In this document: piece after piece, positions 17,162 to 26,074 of the stretch
Position numbering within the stretch: the stretch's first letter is position 1
How the letters are laid out: every line of letters starts with the position of its first letter
Assembly (NCBI GenBank): GCA_023227825.1
Contig: JALOCJ010000001.1
Location: 286,591 to 350,590, forward strand
DNA: 64,000 nt
Reading direction: 5' to 3'
Source: Candidatus Cloacimonas sp.
GTDB taxonomy: Bacteria > Cloacimonadota > Cloacimonadia > Cloacimonadales > Cloacimonadaceae
Notes under the pieces: generated by a model
What the model saw: only the letters and a program-made list of their open reading frames with translations
The model's database searches: none
Told to the model about the DNA's origin: nothing
Program-made: the position numbers and the translations under genes

Positions 17162-17182
17162 TAGCAGACCTCTTCAGGAGAG

Positions 17183-17827
17183 TTAGAATTCTCCTAGTTT
17201 TTTGGAAACAATGATATTTAAAATACCCATCATTATGGCATTACCAAGTAAGAGAGTAATAAAATAGGGAGGCGAATATTTATGATAGTGAAACAGAGTA
17301 TAGAAAATGATATACAAAATAACCGGTAAAATCACAATGAGATATTGAGCAAACCGTATCTGCTTAAAACGAAGAACAATAATCCAGGCAATAAAAGCAG
17401 AAATAATTGTAGGTAAAAAGGCAAAATAAGCAAGTATACCCATATAGGTAAAAATTCCGCGTCCACCCCGAAAACGGTGAGTAAATGGTAAGCAATGTCC
17501 AATAAGCATACTTATGCCATAAATCAACATTAAGTTATCTGAATAGAGAACAGTGAAAGAGGGATAGTTTATAATTTTGATATCAATAAAACGCAGGACA
17601 AATTCCACAACCAGCAAAAACAGATAAGCTTTAGCTACATCAATAGCTCCTACTAAAGTTCCTAGGGGTTTGCTGATATTGGTGTAAATATTTTCAGTAT
17701 CAGCAAGACCGGTTCCGATTTTATAAACATTGAGAGACCGGAAACTTTTAGTAACGATCCGGGCAGTGGAAAAGCAACCGTAAAGATAAGCGATGATAAC
17801 AATAAGAATAGCAAACAGGTAGATCAT
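17183..17827 (-). CDS. PlsY-like glycerol-3-phosphate acyltransferase, divergent
   Basis: A 214-aa integral membrane protein with five or six helices. PlsY transfers acyl groups from acyl-phosphate to glycerol 3-phosphate. The third motif is well kept (GHCLPFTHRFRGGRGIFT, compare GHxxPxFxxFxGGKG), and so is the Asp of IDVAKAYL. The first motif, normally with GSGNxGxTN, reads GTGLADTEN, which changes residues linked to phosphate binding, and the GGKG lysine is arginine. It could be a specialised paralogue; a second, canonical plsY elsewhere in the genome would support that. Its start overlaps the yggS stop by 4 nt. Confidence 0.7.
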   Translation of the reverse strand: MIYLFAILIVIIAYLYGCFSTARIVTKSFRSLNVYKIGTGLADTENIYTNISKPLGTLVGAIDVAKAYLFLLVVEFVLRFIDIKIINYPSFTVLYSDNLMLIYGISMLIGHCLPFTHRFRGGRGIFTYMGILAYFAFLPTIISAFIAWIIVLRFKQIRFAQYLIVILPVILYIIFYTLFHYHKYSPPYFITLLLGNAIMMGILNIIVSKKLGEF

Positions 17828-18525
17828 TCATTCACTCCATAATTACGCTCTCCAAAAATAGCGGTTCCAATTCGTAACATATTTGAGCCCTCTTCCAACG
17901 CTTGAACATAGTCATTACTCATACCCATAGAGAGATATTGCATTTCCATATGCGGGAGGCGGAGGGTTTTAATTTCTTCAAACAGAGATTTCATTTGGGC
18001 AAAAAGAGGTCTGCTGAGTTCCGGTTCTGCGAGCATACCAATAGTCATCAATCCTTTAATATGCAAAGTAGAATAAGTTGAGATTTGGCAAATTGCATTT
18101 TTTGCTTCAGCAAAGGAAAAGCCGCTTTTGGAGAATTCTTCGCTGATATTGATTTGAATAAGGATATCTTGAGTACGATTGATTCTACTTAAAGCTAAAT
18201 GCAACTTTTTTGCCAGTTCCAGAGAATGAACTGATTGAATCAGAAAGGGCTTAAGTTCCAGCAGCTGGTTAATTTTGTTACTTTGCAGATGACCGATAAA
18301 GTGAAAACCTTTACAGGGGGCTTGAAGAAAGGGGATTTTCATTCTTGCTTCCTGAACTCTGTTTTCGCCAATATGTTCAATTCCGGATTGCAAAGCAGTT
18401 TCAATTATTTCTACAGGGTGAGTTTTGGTAACTGCAACCAAAGTTATTTCATCTTTACGGTTCAAACGGGATAAAATATCCGCAATGTTTTCCTGCAAGT
18501 GTTTAATGTTTTCGGCAATAGTCAT
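17824..18525 (-). CDS. YggS/PLPBP-family pyridoxal-phosphate homeostasis protein
   Basis: A 233-aa protein of typical family length. It carries LVAVTKTHPVE with the PLP-binding lysine, IGENRVQEA, HFIGHLQSNKI, LMTIGM and SMGMSNDYVQALEEGSNMLR, then RIGTAIFG at the C-terminus: the full series of YggS motifs. The family binds PLP in a TIM barrel without known catalytic turnover and keeps vitamin B6 and amino-acid pools balanced. It overlaps the C25 protease gene upstream and the PlsY-like gene downstream by 4 nt each, so it is translationally coupled in the operon. Confidence 0.93.
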   Translation of the reverse strand: MTIAENIKHLQENIADILSRLNRKDEITLVAVTKTHPVEIIETALQSGIEHIGENRVQEARMKIPFLQAPCKGFHFIGHLQSNKINQLLELKPFLIQSVHSLELAKKLHLALSRINRTQDILIQINISEEFSKSGFSFAEAKNAICQISTYSTLHIKGLMTIGMLAEPELSRPLFAQMKSLFEEIKTLRLPHMEMQYLSMGMSNDYVQALEEGSNMLRIGTAIFGERNYGVNE

Positions 18526-21500
18526 TTCAGCAGTAACATCTTGTGTTGGTATGTTTTTCCTTGTATAGATAAACGACAGAAATAAACCCCGCTGGCAACT
18601 TCTCTGGAAAAATCGTCAAGCCCGTTCCAAACAATGCTGTGATTACCTTCACTATGGATGGCATCTATTAAAGTGCGGATTTTTTGACCTTTGATATTAA
18701 AAATTTCCAGTTTAGCTTGAGCATTGGCTTTTGTAGTATAAGAGATTGCAGTTTCCGGATTGAAAGGATTGGGATAATTTCCCAGTAAAGCGTTTAAAGC
18801 GGGAATATTATATTCATCAGAAGAAGCGACAAAACCAGTAGAAGCAAAAGAACCCTGGCGTAAAGCACTTCCCCGATAGGTAGTCCAAGGACCTAAATGA
18901 GTAGTATTACGACGCAGGTTAAGCATTAAAACACCATTAGAAAAACCTAATACTAGTTTGGTTTGGTTATTGTTATCAAAGTCCACTAAAGTTGCTGGCG
19001 TGCTGCCATTGTAAATATTGATAAAGGGAAAACCGTTTACAGGATTGCCCTCTGCATTGTAAATATATACAGAATTCATATAACTATGAACAACTATTTC
19101 TAATTGAGGATCATTATCCAGATTAGCCAGAAGAGGAGGACAGACAAAATTATCTCCAATTTCTACAGGAAAACCAGGAAGGTCAATACCGGAATCAGTG
19201 AAAGCATAGAGAATACCGTTGATGGTAACAGCTGCAATATCTGTTTCAGTATTATCAGCAGCAATATTTCCTACGGCAAAACCACCGGCAATGTGAGTAT
19301 TGATATTGCGGGTGGCAATTATGTTGCCCTCAGGAGAAATGATGTAAATATCCGTGGAAGTAGAACAAACGATTTTATTGGAGTCCGTAATAGTTGGAGA
19401 ACCGGTTATGGGACCATTTAATTGAACAGGAAAACCGTTTCGGACAATACCATTTGCTCCAACAACAGTTAAAAGACCGTTTGTAGAACCTGCTACAATT
19501 TCAAAAGAGCCATTGCCATCAAAATCGGCAGCAGCAAGTTCACTATTGAAAAGTCCTCCAAGCTCAAAGGGAAAACCATTCATCAATTGTCCGGAGGAAG
19601 AAAGGGCATACAGTTTTCCGTTTATGCCTCCTGCAATTGTTTCCAGAGTTCCGTTGCCATCTATATCTGCCAATACAGGAGTAAATAAAAGAGTTGTATC
19701 CGTTTGATAATTAAAGATGAGATCACCGTTTAACCGAAGAGCGAAAATATTTCCTGAACGACTGCAAAAAACCAGATCGCTTTGAGCATCATTATCAACA
19801 GGACCACAGGCAAAACTACGATAGATTAACATTTCCGAAGGTGCTGCTAGAGTATTGAGTAACTCTCCGTTATTGCCAATCAAATAGCTGTTTCCATAAA
19901 CATCAGCATAGACAATTTCAAGACCGGGACTGGAATTTAGGTCTGCTACAAGAGGTGCTGCTTTACCATTAACTATTGTTTCCCAAGGGAAACGATTATC
20001 AATAAGAGTTATCTGGAAAAAAACGGGAAATCTGTGTGCACCAGTTGATTGATAAGTTAGAGGATGCTGAGAATTGAGGATCAGATTGAAAGAATAAGTT
20101 CCAAAACTCATATCTTCAGAAAGCTGAAGACGGAAATAAATGTCAGCAGGACTTTGGTTTCCGGCAGGAATTTGAGGAATAATAATATCGTTGGAGAGTA
20201 ATTCAACTCCGGGAGGAAGATTTTCTATATGCAGAGAAACATTGGTTGCAGTAGCCCAATTGATATTATTAGAAATAAGAGGATAGAAACGGATAACTTC
20301 ACCTGGATTGATAATACCGTCATTATCACCTTCTTCATCGGTGAAAGTGTAGCTTTCCAAATTTAACAAAGGCAGATTGGGATCATAAGGTTTAATGGCT
20401 ATTGAAGGGTCTCCGAAAAGAACCATTTCATAATAACACCAGCGCATAACATCATTGTTTAAAGCAGAATTCAGGTTTTGTAAGCGGGAAAAGGTTAAGG
20501 CATCACCTAAAACAGGACAATTCTGTTGAAACAGACCTCTGAAAAACTGGCGGTCATAAAATTGAGAAGCACCGTTGATGTTTCCCGGGCTATACCATCC
20601 GTAACGAGTGTTTCCAATAAAAGCAAATAAAGCACCGGCAGCAGTAACAAAATGTTCACCGATAGCTTCACCGTTTCCGGAAGTGCGTTGATCAAAAGCA
20701 GCGGGATAACAACCCTGAGAATAGAGGAAACCATATTCCGTATTGGTTAAACTTTCAACAGTGGTATTGGATTGACCAATAAGAGAAACTTCATTGGAAT
20801 GTCCCATATGATTCATAATTCCGGCACCGTTATTAATTGCGTTGTAAACATTAGTTGAGCTATAAGTACCATCTCTTTGGTAGAGGGTTTGGAGATAGTA
20901 TTCATCAGGAAGATATTGAGCTACATCGTCTTTGTAGTCCCCACCCCAAGTTAAAGGATTATTATTCAGGTTTTCACCCATAAAGACAGCAAAGTTATTA
21001 CTGTAAGTATTATTATCCACATAATACTGAATTTTTCTGAACATATTATTAAATTCAGTTTGGGTTTCAGCAGGAAATCTGCCAATATGAACTTCCGGAA
21101 TAAGGTCTGTATTATCAGTAGTTTCACCCCAGATTAGATTTTGATTGGCATTCCAGTTACCGTCTAAATTGCTGTAATAAATATCAGTAGGCATTCTTGT
21201 ATCAACTGTGTCACCTACTTGACCATAAGCACCACGTTCCGGAACAATTTCATCGTCACCCCCTAAAATTACATATTCCAGGGGCTGGGAACTATTTGCC
21301 CAAGTTTGATAAGCATCTATAATAAAATTACGGACTTTTTCCGCATTGTCAACTCCCTGATAGGCAGAAAGAATATCTTCCATAGAGTAAATAGCATTGG
21401 AAACACCTTTAGCAGAACGCCAGTCAGAATATGCCGAAAACCAGCTTATTCTGGAATTACTGGTGATAATTATCATCTGTTTCGGCACCGAAAGGTCAAT

Positions 21501-22142
21501 ATCGCGATTGGCAATAGATACATTCCGATAAATTTCTGCCGTTTGATAGGATGGAATTTTATCGGGATTGCAAATAAGGGAATTTATTATTGGGAGGGTT
21601 TTAGCGCTTGGAGTGTAAAACTTTGCCTGGTAGGAAGCTTCCGCTTCAGAAAATTCACTGTCAATAGAAATGCTAATCTGTGAGCTGGCATACATTTTTT
21701 GGGTTACAGGATTATAACGATAGGGATATATATTAAATAAGGCAATTTGATAGCCCCGAAAGTATTGTAATCCTAAGAACTGCCACTGCTGAGAAGGATA
21801 AAGACGGTTTTCCAAAATTGTATTTGCTGACGGGGAAAAATTTGTTGATGCCTGTTCAGAGATTGGCAATTGAAATCCGGCAACAGGCAAAGTTATATTT
21901 TCTGCAACCATTTCTGCAGTAGATAATTGAACAGTAGAATTAAGATATCTATGACCATAAGGAAGCAGAATATTAACCGGAATAAAAGGTAAAACCGGTT
22001 CTTCAGGATTTATTGTTACAGGAAGTTCCTCTGCCGTTTTTTTATTTTGCCAGGCAAAAGGAGCAATTTTAATTTCTGTTTCAAAAGCAGCCAAACTGAG
22101 GCAAAACAGGATAGTGCTGTATAGGATAAAGACCTTTTTCAT
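18522..22142 (-). CDS. Secreted gingipain-like C25 peptidase with FlgD-like C-terminal sorting domain
   Basis: A 1206-aa exported protein. Residues 1-19 are a signal peptide. A propeptide-like region is followed by the C25 catalytic domain (about 220-600), with YVILGGDDEIVPERG, the catalytic His in NHMGHSNE and the catalytic Cys in YSQGCYPAAFD. Repeated FG-GAP-like segments (for example ADFDGNGSFEIVAG) follow in about residues 740-1080. The last 85 residues are a FlgD-like/type IX-style sorting domain starting NYPNPFNPETAISY and ending HKMLLLK. Both catalytic residues are present, so it should be an active cysteine protease at the cell surface or outside. First gene of the nine-gene minus-strand run. 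Confidence 0.9.
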   Translation of the reverse strand: MKKVFILYSTILFCLSLAAFETEIKIAPFAWQNKKTAEELPVTINPEEPVLPFIPVNILLPYGHRYLNSTVQLSTAEMVAENITLPVAGFQLPISEQASTNFSPSANTILENRLYPSQQWQFLGLQYFRGYQIALFNIYPYRYNPVTQKMYASSQISISIDSEFSEAEASYQAKFYTPSAKTLPIINSLICNPDKIPSYQTAEIYRNVSIANRDIDLSVPKQMIIITSNSRISWFSAYSDWRSAKGVSNAIYSMEDILSAYQGVDNAEKVRNFIIDAYQTWANSSQPLEYVILGGDDEIVPERGAYGQVGDTVDTRMPTDIYYSNLDGNWNANQNLIWGETTDNTDLIPEVHIGRFPAETQTEFNNMFRKIQYYVDNNTYSNNFAVFMGENLNNNPLTWGGDYKDDVAQYLPDEYYLQTLYQRDGTYSSTNVYNAINNGAGIMNHMGHSNEVSLIGQSNTTVESLTNTEYGFLYSQGCYPAAFDQRTSGNGEAIGEHFVTAAGALFAFIGNTRYGWYSPGNINGASQFYDRQFFRGLFQQNCPVLGDALTFSRLQNLNSALNNDVMRWCYYEMVLFGDPSIAIKPYDPNLPLLNLESYTFTDEEGDNDGIINPGEVIRFYPLISNNINWATATNVSLHIENLPPGVELLSNDIIIPQIPAGNQSPADIYFRLQLSEDMSFGTYSFNLILNSQHPLTYQSTGAHRFPVFFQITLIDNRFPWETIVNGKAAPLVADLNSSPGLEIVYADVYGNSYLIGNNGELLNTLAAPSEMLIYRSFACGPVDNDAQSDLVFCSRSGNIFALRLNGDLIFNYQTDTTLLFTPVLADIDGNGTLETIAGGINGKLYALSSSGQLMNGFPFELGGLFNSELAAADFDGNGSFEIVAGSTNGLLTVVGANGIVRNGFPVQLNGPITGSPTITDSNKIVCSTSTDIYIISPEGNIIATRNINTHIAGGFAVGNIAADNTETDIAAVTINGILYAFTDSGIDLPGFPVEIGDNFVCPPLLANLDNDPQLEIVVHSYMNSVYIYNAEGNPVNGFPFINIYNGSTPATLVDFDNNNQTKLVLGFSNGVLMLNLRRNTTHLGPWTTYRGSALRQGSFASTGFVASSDEYNIPALNALLGNYPNPFNPETAISYTTKANAQAKLEIFNIKGQKIRTLIDAIHSEGNHSIVWNGLDDFSREVASGVYFCRLSIQGKTYQHKMLLLK

Positions 22143-22156
22143 AATTTATATCCATC

Positions 22157-22173
22157 TTTTTATTCGTTACTTA
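22157..22173 (-). promoter_or_regulatory. 17-nt leader motif shared with the csgG-like gene
   Basis: On the minus strand, TAAGTAACGAATAAAAA lies about 15-31 nt before the C25 protease start. The identical 17-mer is at 51123-51139 on the plus strand, 16-32 nt before the CsgG-like lipoprotein start. Such identity in both sequence and distance suggests a shared promoter or leader signal; its function is unknown. Confidence 0.5.
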
Positions 22174-22386
22174 TAAAAAAGTAGCAAGATATGTTCCTTG
22201 ATCATAAAACATAACAATCCGTCAAGTATTTTCCTGAAAATGGGCTGATTAATTATGATTAAGCAGGAAGCAAAACAGAATATGCCACATTATTTTTCTC
22301 AAAAGAGTAACTATTTATTTGCTCTTCCGGGAAAACCGTCTAATTTATTATTGTAAGAATTATTACTTATGAGAAAGGAGTAAACT

Positions 22387-23139
22387 ATGCAAATACCCTT
22401 TAATATGAATCGGTTGAAAGATACGGAAATTCATTATCCTCAACGTTTTTCCAATATGGTAACCAAAAATTACGGGCTTCTTTTCTACAATGAAGGAAAC
22501 AAGGCATCTCAGGAAAGCAATCACGCTGTGATTTTAGATTTAATTGGGGCTGAGAGTTCTCTGCGTGATATAGAGTTTTTCTATAAAAGCAAAGGTATTC
22601 ATCCCTGTCTCTATCCTGCATTATATGCTAAAGAACTGGATATTTTAACACCCATGCTGGAAAATCACAATTTTATGCTGAAGATTAAGCACAGCGATTT
22701 TTTCCTGCACGATCACGAAAGCAGTTTAAGGGAATCTGAGGACTTAAAAATTGAACGCGTTCGCCAATTGGACATTGATATTATGGAAACCATTGCCATT
22801 GAATATGGAGGTGACTGGACAATTAAAGTAGTAGAGCGTCATCTTTCTCATCCTTCCTATCATTTTTTAGGAGGATTTTATCAAGGTGAATTGGCAACAA
22901 TGGCTTCTGTTAATGTCTTTGCCGGCTACAGCAGAGTTGATGATGTTTTTACCAGAGAGAAATTTAGAGGAAAGGGTTTTGCGGGTGCGATGATGCATCA
23001 CTTAATCAATTATCATCGGAATATCTCTCAGAATTATCTCTATTTGCAGTCAGACCTTCCTTCTGCTATCAAAATTTATGAAAAGGCAGGTTTTTCCCGT
23101 CTGCCAAAAGATTTTCAATTCTGGGTAGCTTATAAATAG
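22387..23139 (+). CDS. GNAT-family N-acetyltransferase
   Basis: A 250-aa protein with a clear GAAAGGAG-like ribosome site. The GNAT core is C-terminal: GGFYQGELATMASVNVF, then DDVFTREKFRGKGFAGAMM, where RGKGFAGAM is the acetyl-CoA binding loop, then SDLPSAIKIYEKAGF. The N-terminal 120 residues look like a second, degenerate GNAT half. The substrate is unknown. It is monocistronic, divergent from the C25 protease operon, and its 3' end faces the barrel gene. Confidence 0.85.
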   Translation: MQIPFNMNRLKDTEIHYPQRFSNMVTKNYGLLFYNEGNKASQESNHAVILDLIGAESSLRDIEFFYKSKGIHPCLYPALYAKELDILTPMLENHNFMLKIKHSDFFLHDHESSLRESEDLKIERVRQLDIDIMETIAIEYGGDWTIKVVERHLSHPSYHFLGGFYQGELATMASVNVFAGYSRVDDVFTREKFRGKGFAGAMMHHLINYHRNISQNYLYLQSDLPSAIKIYEKAGFSRLPKDFQFWVAYK

Positions 23140-23230
23140 CATATTTAGAGGCAATTCTGAACAGAGCATAATACTATTGAAGAAGTTACTTAAAGCTTAT
23201 ATTTAAGTAAAGAAACAGGGTTTACAATCC

Positions 23231-23257
23231 AAAAAAAATCCCCGGTAAACCGGGGAT
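23231..23257 (-). terminator. Intrinsic terminator of the outer-membrane barrel gene
   Basis: On the minus strand ATCCCCGG-TTTA-CCGGGGAT is followed by a run of eight T (the last shared with the stem), 30 nt beyond the barrel gene stop. This is an 8-bp GC-rich stem in the right orientation for the minus-strand gene. Confidence 0.85.
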
Positions 23258-23287
23258 AATAAGGATTTTTTGGATTTTTAAGGTTGA

Positions 23288-23884
23288 TTACTTGGAGAAA
23301 AATATCTGCAATCCAATATTGATACCAAATGTGCTTTCTTCATTTTCTTTGTCTTCATCAGGTACATCTTCAAAATCATCACCACCATAATCACCTAAAC
23401 CCATTTGATATTTGAGCCCGAAATCAACATACACATTTTCTACAACTGGAAAAAGATAACCACCTTTCAAACCAAGATACATTGCATTCCTACCACCATC
23501 ATACTTTCCACCTTCATATTCCTCTTCCCAGCTAAATGAATTATAAAGAAAATCCAAGCCACCGTAAATTTCTCCTGGTGCCAAAGGATAGAAATATCTT
23601 CCCCCAATTCCTAAGCCCAAATTAGATAAGCTATATTCATCATTATAATCACTTTCACTTTGGCCTTCATAAGTATAGTTAATAAGCACATCAGCAGAAA
23701 GGTTATCCATAACAAAATAACCAACCTGAGGAGTAATGCTGAACATAGTAATGGCTTTTTCATCTGAATTGGGTTTGTTAGAAGTGAAAGAAACTGTTCC
23801 TCCCGGGTTAATCGTTCCTTTCGTAAAAGCAAAAACACTTGAAGCGACAATTAGGGCGAGAAGGATAAATAATCCTTTTTTCAT
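23288..23884 (-). CDS. Outer-membrane beta-barrel (OmpX/OMP_b-brl-like) porin-type protein
   Basis: A protein of 198 aa from the ATG at 23884, preceded by CAGGAGG. The longer upstream frame adds no signal-like sequence and would cover the promoter region. Residues 1-18 are a signal peptide (ALIVASSVFAF). The mature part is alternating strands (VGYFVMDNLSADVLINY, GLGIGGRYFYPL, YLGLKGGYLFPVVENVYVDFGLKYQMG) with acidic loops and a terminal Phe-Ser-Lys. This is a generic eight-stranded barrel pattern. Function is unknown. It has the clearest promoter and terminator in the window, suggesting strong, monocistronic expression. Confidence 0.78.
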   Translation of the reverse strand: MKKGLFILLALIVASSVFAFTKGTINPGGTVSFTSNKPNSDEKAITMFSITPQVGYFVMDNLSADVLINYTYEGQSESDYNDEYSLSNLGLGIGGRYFYPLAPGEIYGGLDFLYNSFSWEEEYEGGKYDGGRNAMYLGLKGGYLFPVVENVYVDFGLKYQMGLGDYGGDDFEDVPDEDKENEESTFGINIGLQIFFSK

Positions 23885-23912
23885 TTTAAACCTCCTGGTT
23901 TTTAATGTTTTC

Positions 23913-23941
23913 ATTATATTCTTAATCTGATATTTTGTCAA
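23913..23941 (-). promoter_or_regulatory. Consensus sigma-70 promoter of the barrel gene
   Basis: On the minus strand TTGACA (23941-23936) and TATAAT (23918-23913) are both perfect and separated by 17 bp. The expected start is near 23906, giving a leader of about 22 nt that contains the AGGAGG site. Confidence 0.8.
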
Positions 23942-24715
23942 GGAGAAAATTACAATATTATCATTTTATTGATATATTTATCTTATCAGTTATCCTCATA
24001 ATATCCGTAACACATTGGTAAATATAGCGATAAATAAAAGTAAGGAATTATAAAAAAAGTTTGATGGTTTTCATTAAGAAAGGCGGATTTTTTCAGCTGT
24101 GAGAAAAAACCGCCCAGAAACCTATAACAAAATAGGGAAGTTAGAGGAAATTATACAGCATTTTTATTGAAAAGCCATAACTAATGCTTATATCGTCCTT
24201 TGCTAATAGAAAATTAGGAAGAATACAATAGGACACCACAAGTATAACTGCCTGTTGCCTAATCACTTATTTAACGCTCCCTTAACACTGCCGTAACGAT
24301 CCTGTAACACTGCCTTAACTTTGTTAAGGAATCGTTAAAGAAGTGTTAATGCAGCATAAAAGATTCAACTTGGCAAGAAATAATGCGCTGTCTACAAAAA
24401 GGTAACGGTCTCGTAAATTGCAAGCTAAATTATTGCAACCTAAAATAAATTTATAATTTTAGACGCTCTAAATAATGGACAGGCAATAAAAAAATACGGT
24501 TAAGGCAAATTCTTTCTTCGCCAATTTCTTTTCTCTACTGACATTATTTCCTTTTATGGGTTGGCAAATATATTGCATAAACATCTCCGGATTGCTGATT
24601 TTGCAGGAATCCACATCAAATAGGGAAATATTTATGCATTATTAATATGAAAACAATATAAGAGGATAGGTTCAGGTTCTTTTGTTTTCGTAAAGAAAGG
24701 TAGTTTACTTCAAAG
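23942..24715. other. Intergenic region of about 770 bp, no gene found
   Basis: It lies between the barrel gene promoter and the 3' end of the dihydroorotase-like gene. It contains the 11-bp-unit element at 24271-24350. Apart from that I see only AT-rich sequence with no convincing coding frame. Confidence 0.5.
24271..24350. repeat. 11-bp-unit palindromic element P3
   Basis: From 24271 the plus strand divides into 11-mers: TTAACGCTCCC, TTAACACTGCC, GTAACGATCCT, GTAACACTGCC. A centre TTAACTTTGTTAA follows (24315-24327). After it the same kind of unit appears inverted: GTTAAGGAATC, GTTAAAGAAGT, GTTAATG. The two arms pair imperfectly. It resembles element P4 at 57796, where the same words recur. 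Confidence 0.7.
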
Positions 24716-25993
24716 CTAAATCCAGGAAGAATTATTATGTCGGCGTTTAGGATTCGTGCTACGGGGTAAAAAAGAACCCTGGCGTAAGGTCTCAAAATTC
24801 TTACCGGCAACCTGATTTCCTTTTAAATAAACAGCTTTAAAGGAACCGGAGAGTTCAATATCTTTATTTTTATTACCCTTTATGAGGGTTGTAGATTCCG
24901 GATCGTAAAGGACAAAATCGGCATCAGAGCCAGGGTCTAAGGACCCTTTTTGAGGATAGATACCTAAACGTTTAGCGGCATTTTCACTGGTCATTTTAAG
25001 GCAGGTGGCAAGGGGAACTTTTCTTTTTTTCCAGAGTTCGGAAAGCACCCAAAGGTATGAATAATTCATCAGTTCCGGATTGCAACCCTGGAATAGTTCG
25101 CAGTAATCTGGCTTTTTCGTTTCTGGGGCTACACAATTGGAAAGCAGATAAATTTTATTGGAGCGCAGAAGGTCAAAAAGTAAATCGGCAAAATCAGCAT
25201 AGTCACAAAGAAAAGGAGTGCTGAAGACCTCAGGATTGAAAAGAGCCATCAGATCAATTATACAAGTAGCATAGGAAATATCACTTCTTTTGGAAATACT
25301 GTTAATAAATTCAATTGTAGGATAGGAAGAAATTCTGGGAATGTGAATAGGATTTTCCTGCATTCTACGCAAGATTTTTTTAATTGCCTCCAGCTGCGCA
25401 AGAGGACTAAATTCCCGATAACTTTCATAGTCGTAACCCTGGAAAGCAAAGGATGTATCGCTTTCATAGATATCAAAAAACAAATCCATTATTTCCGGGA
25501 AAGTAATATCTGCAATGGCAGGATTGGGAGAAGGAACAGCTAAAGCGATACCTACAACTCCTTTGTTCCAAATTTCCTGTGCCGATTCTGAATGATAAGG
25601 ATAATCGTTAATATCAATATGACCCCAAAGAGCCAGAGAAGTATAGGAATTGGCATTTACCAAAGCAATTTTCTTTTTGAGAGCTGAATTATTAAAAACC
25701 GGACTTTGTGTATGATAGCTTAGTTCAGAAAGGGTAGTCCAACCTCCTTCTAGGGCAATTTTGGTTATTTTAGCCAAGTCAGTTGCCGAATCAGCATTTT
25801 GGGCTAAAATATGGGTATGGGGATCAATTCCTCCAGGGAGCATTAGTAAACCCTTGGTATTAATTATTTGAACATCTTCTTCTACTTCAATCTCATCAGT
25901 GGAGATTTTGATAATTTTATCTGCAAACAGTACATTCACCGTTTTAAGTGCTGTTGAAGAAGTGGGTAGGGAAACGGACTTAAGTAATTTCAT
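24716..25993 (-). CDS. Dihydroorotase/hydantoinase-like amidohydrolase, probably non-catalytic
   Basis: A 425-aa protein with the cyclic amidohydrolase fold: LLMLPGGIDPHTHI carries the first HxH metal motif near residue 58, and the C-terminus has GSLDPGSDADFVLYDP. Other metal ligands appear lost. The usual HxS(T/S) region reads HIPRISSY, the PHH(L/F) region reads ATCIIDLMALF, and the TDHAPH region reads LSNCVAPETK. It may be a structural partner, as inactive dihydroorotases are for aspartate transcarbamoylase in some bacteria, or it may have another activity. Context: 81 nt after the TPR lipoprotein gene, same strand. The ribosome site is weak. Confidence 0.65.
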   Translation of the reverse strand: MKLLKSVSLPTSSTALKTVNVLFADKIIKISTDEIEVEEDVQIINTKGLLMLPGGIDPHTHILAQNADSATDLAKITKIALEGGWTTLSELSYHTQSPVFNNSALKKKIALVNANSYTSLALWGHIDINDYPYHSESAQEIWNKGVVGIALAVPSPNPAIADITFPEIMDLFFDIYESDTSFAFQGYDYESYREFSPLAQLEAIKKILRRMQENPIHIPRISSYPTIEFINSISKRSDISYATCIIDLMALFNPEVFSTPFLCDYADFADLLFDLLRSNKIYLLSNCVAPETKKPDYCELFQGCNPELMNYSYLWVLSELWKKRKVPLATCLKMTSENAAKRLGIYPQKGSLDPGSDADFVLYDPESTTLIKGNKNKDIELSGSFKAVYLKGNQVAGKNFETLRQGSFLPRSTNPKRRHNNSSWI

Positions 25994-26074
25994 AATTTAT
26001 TTCTATTTGCACCAAAGCTGACTTCTGTCTTTGTTTGAAGCCGTTTTTTGGTTTCCTGTAGATTATTATCTGGT

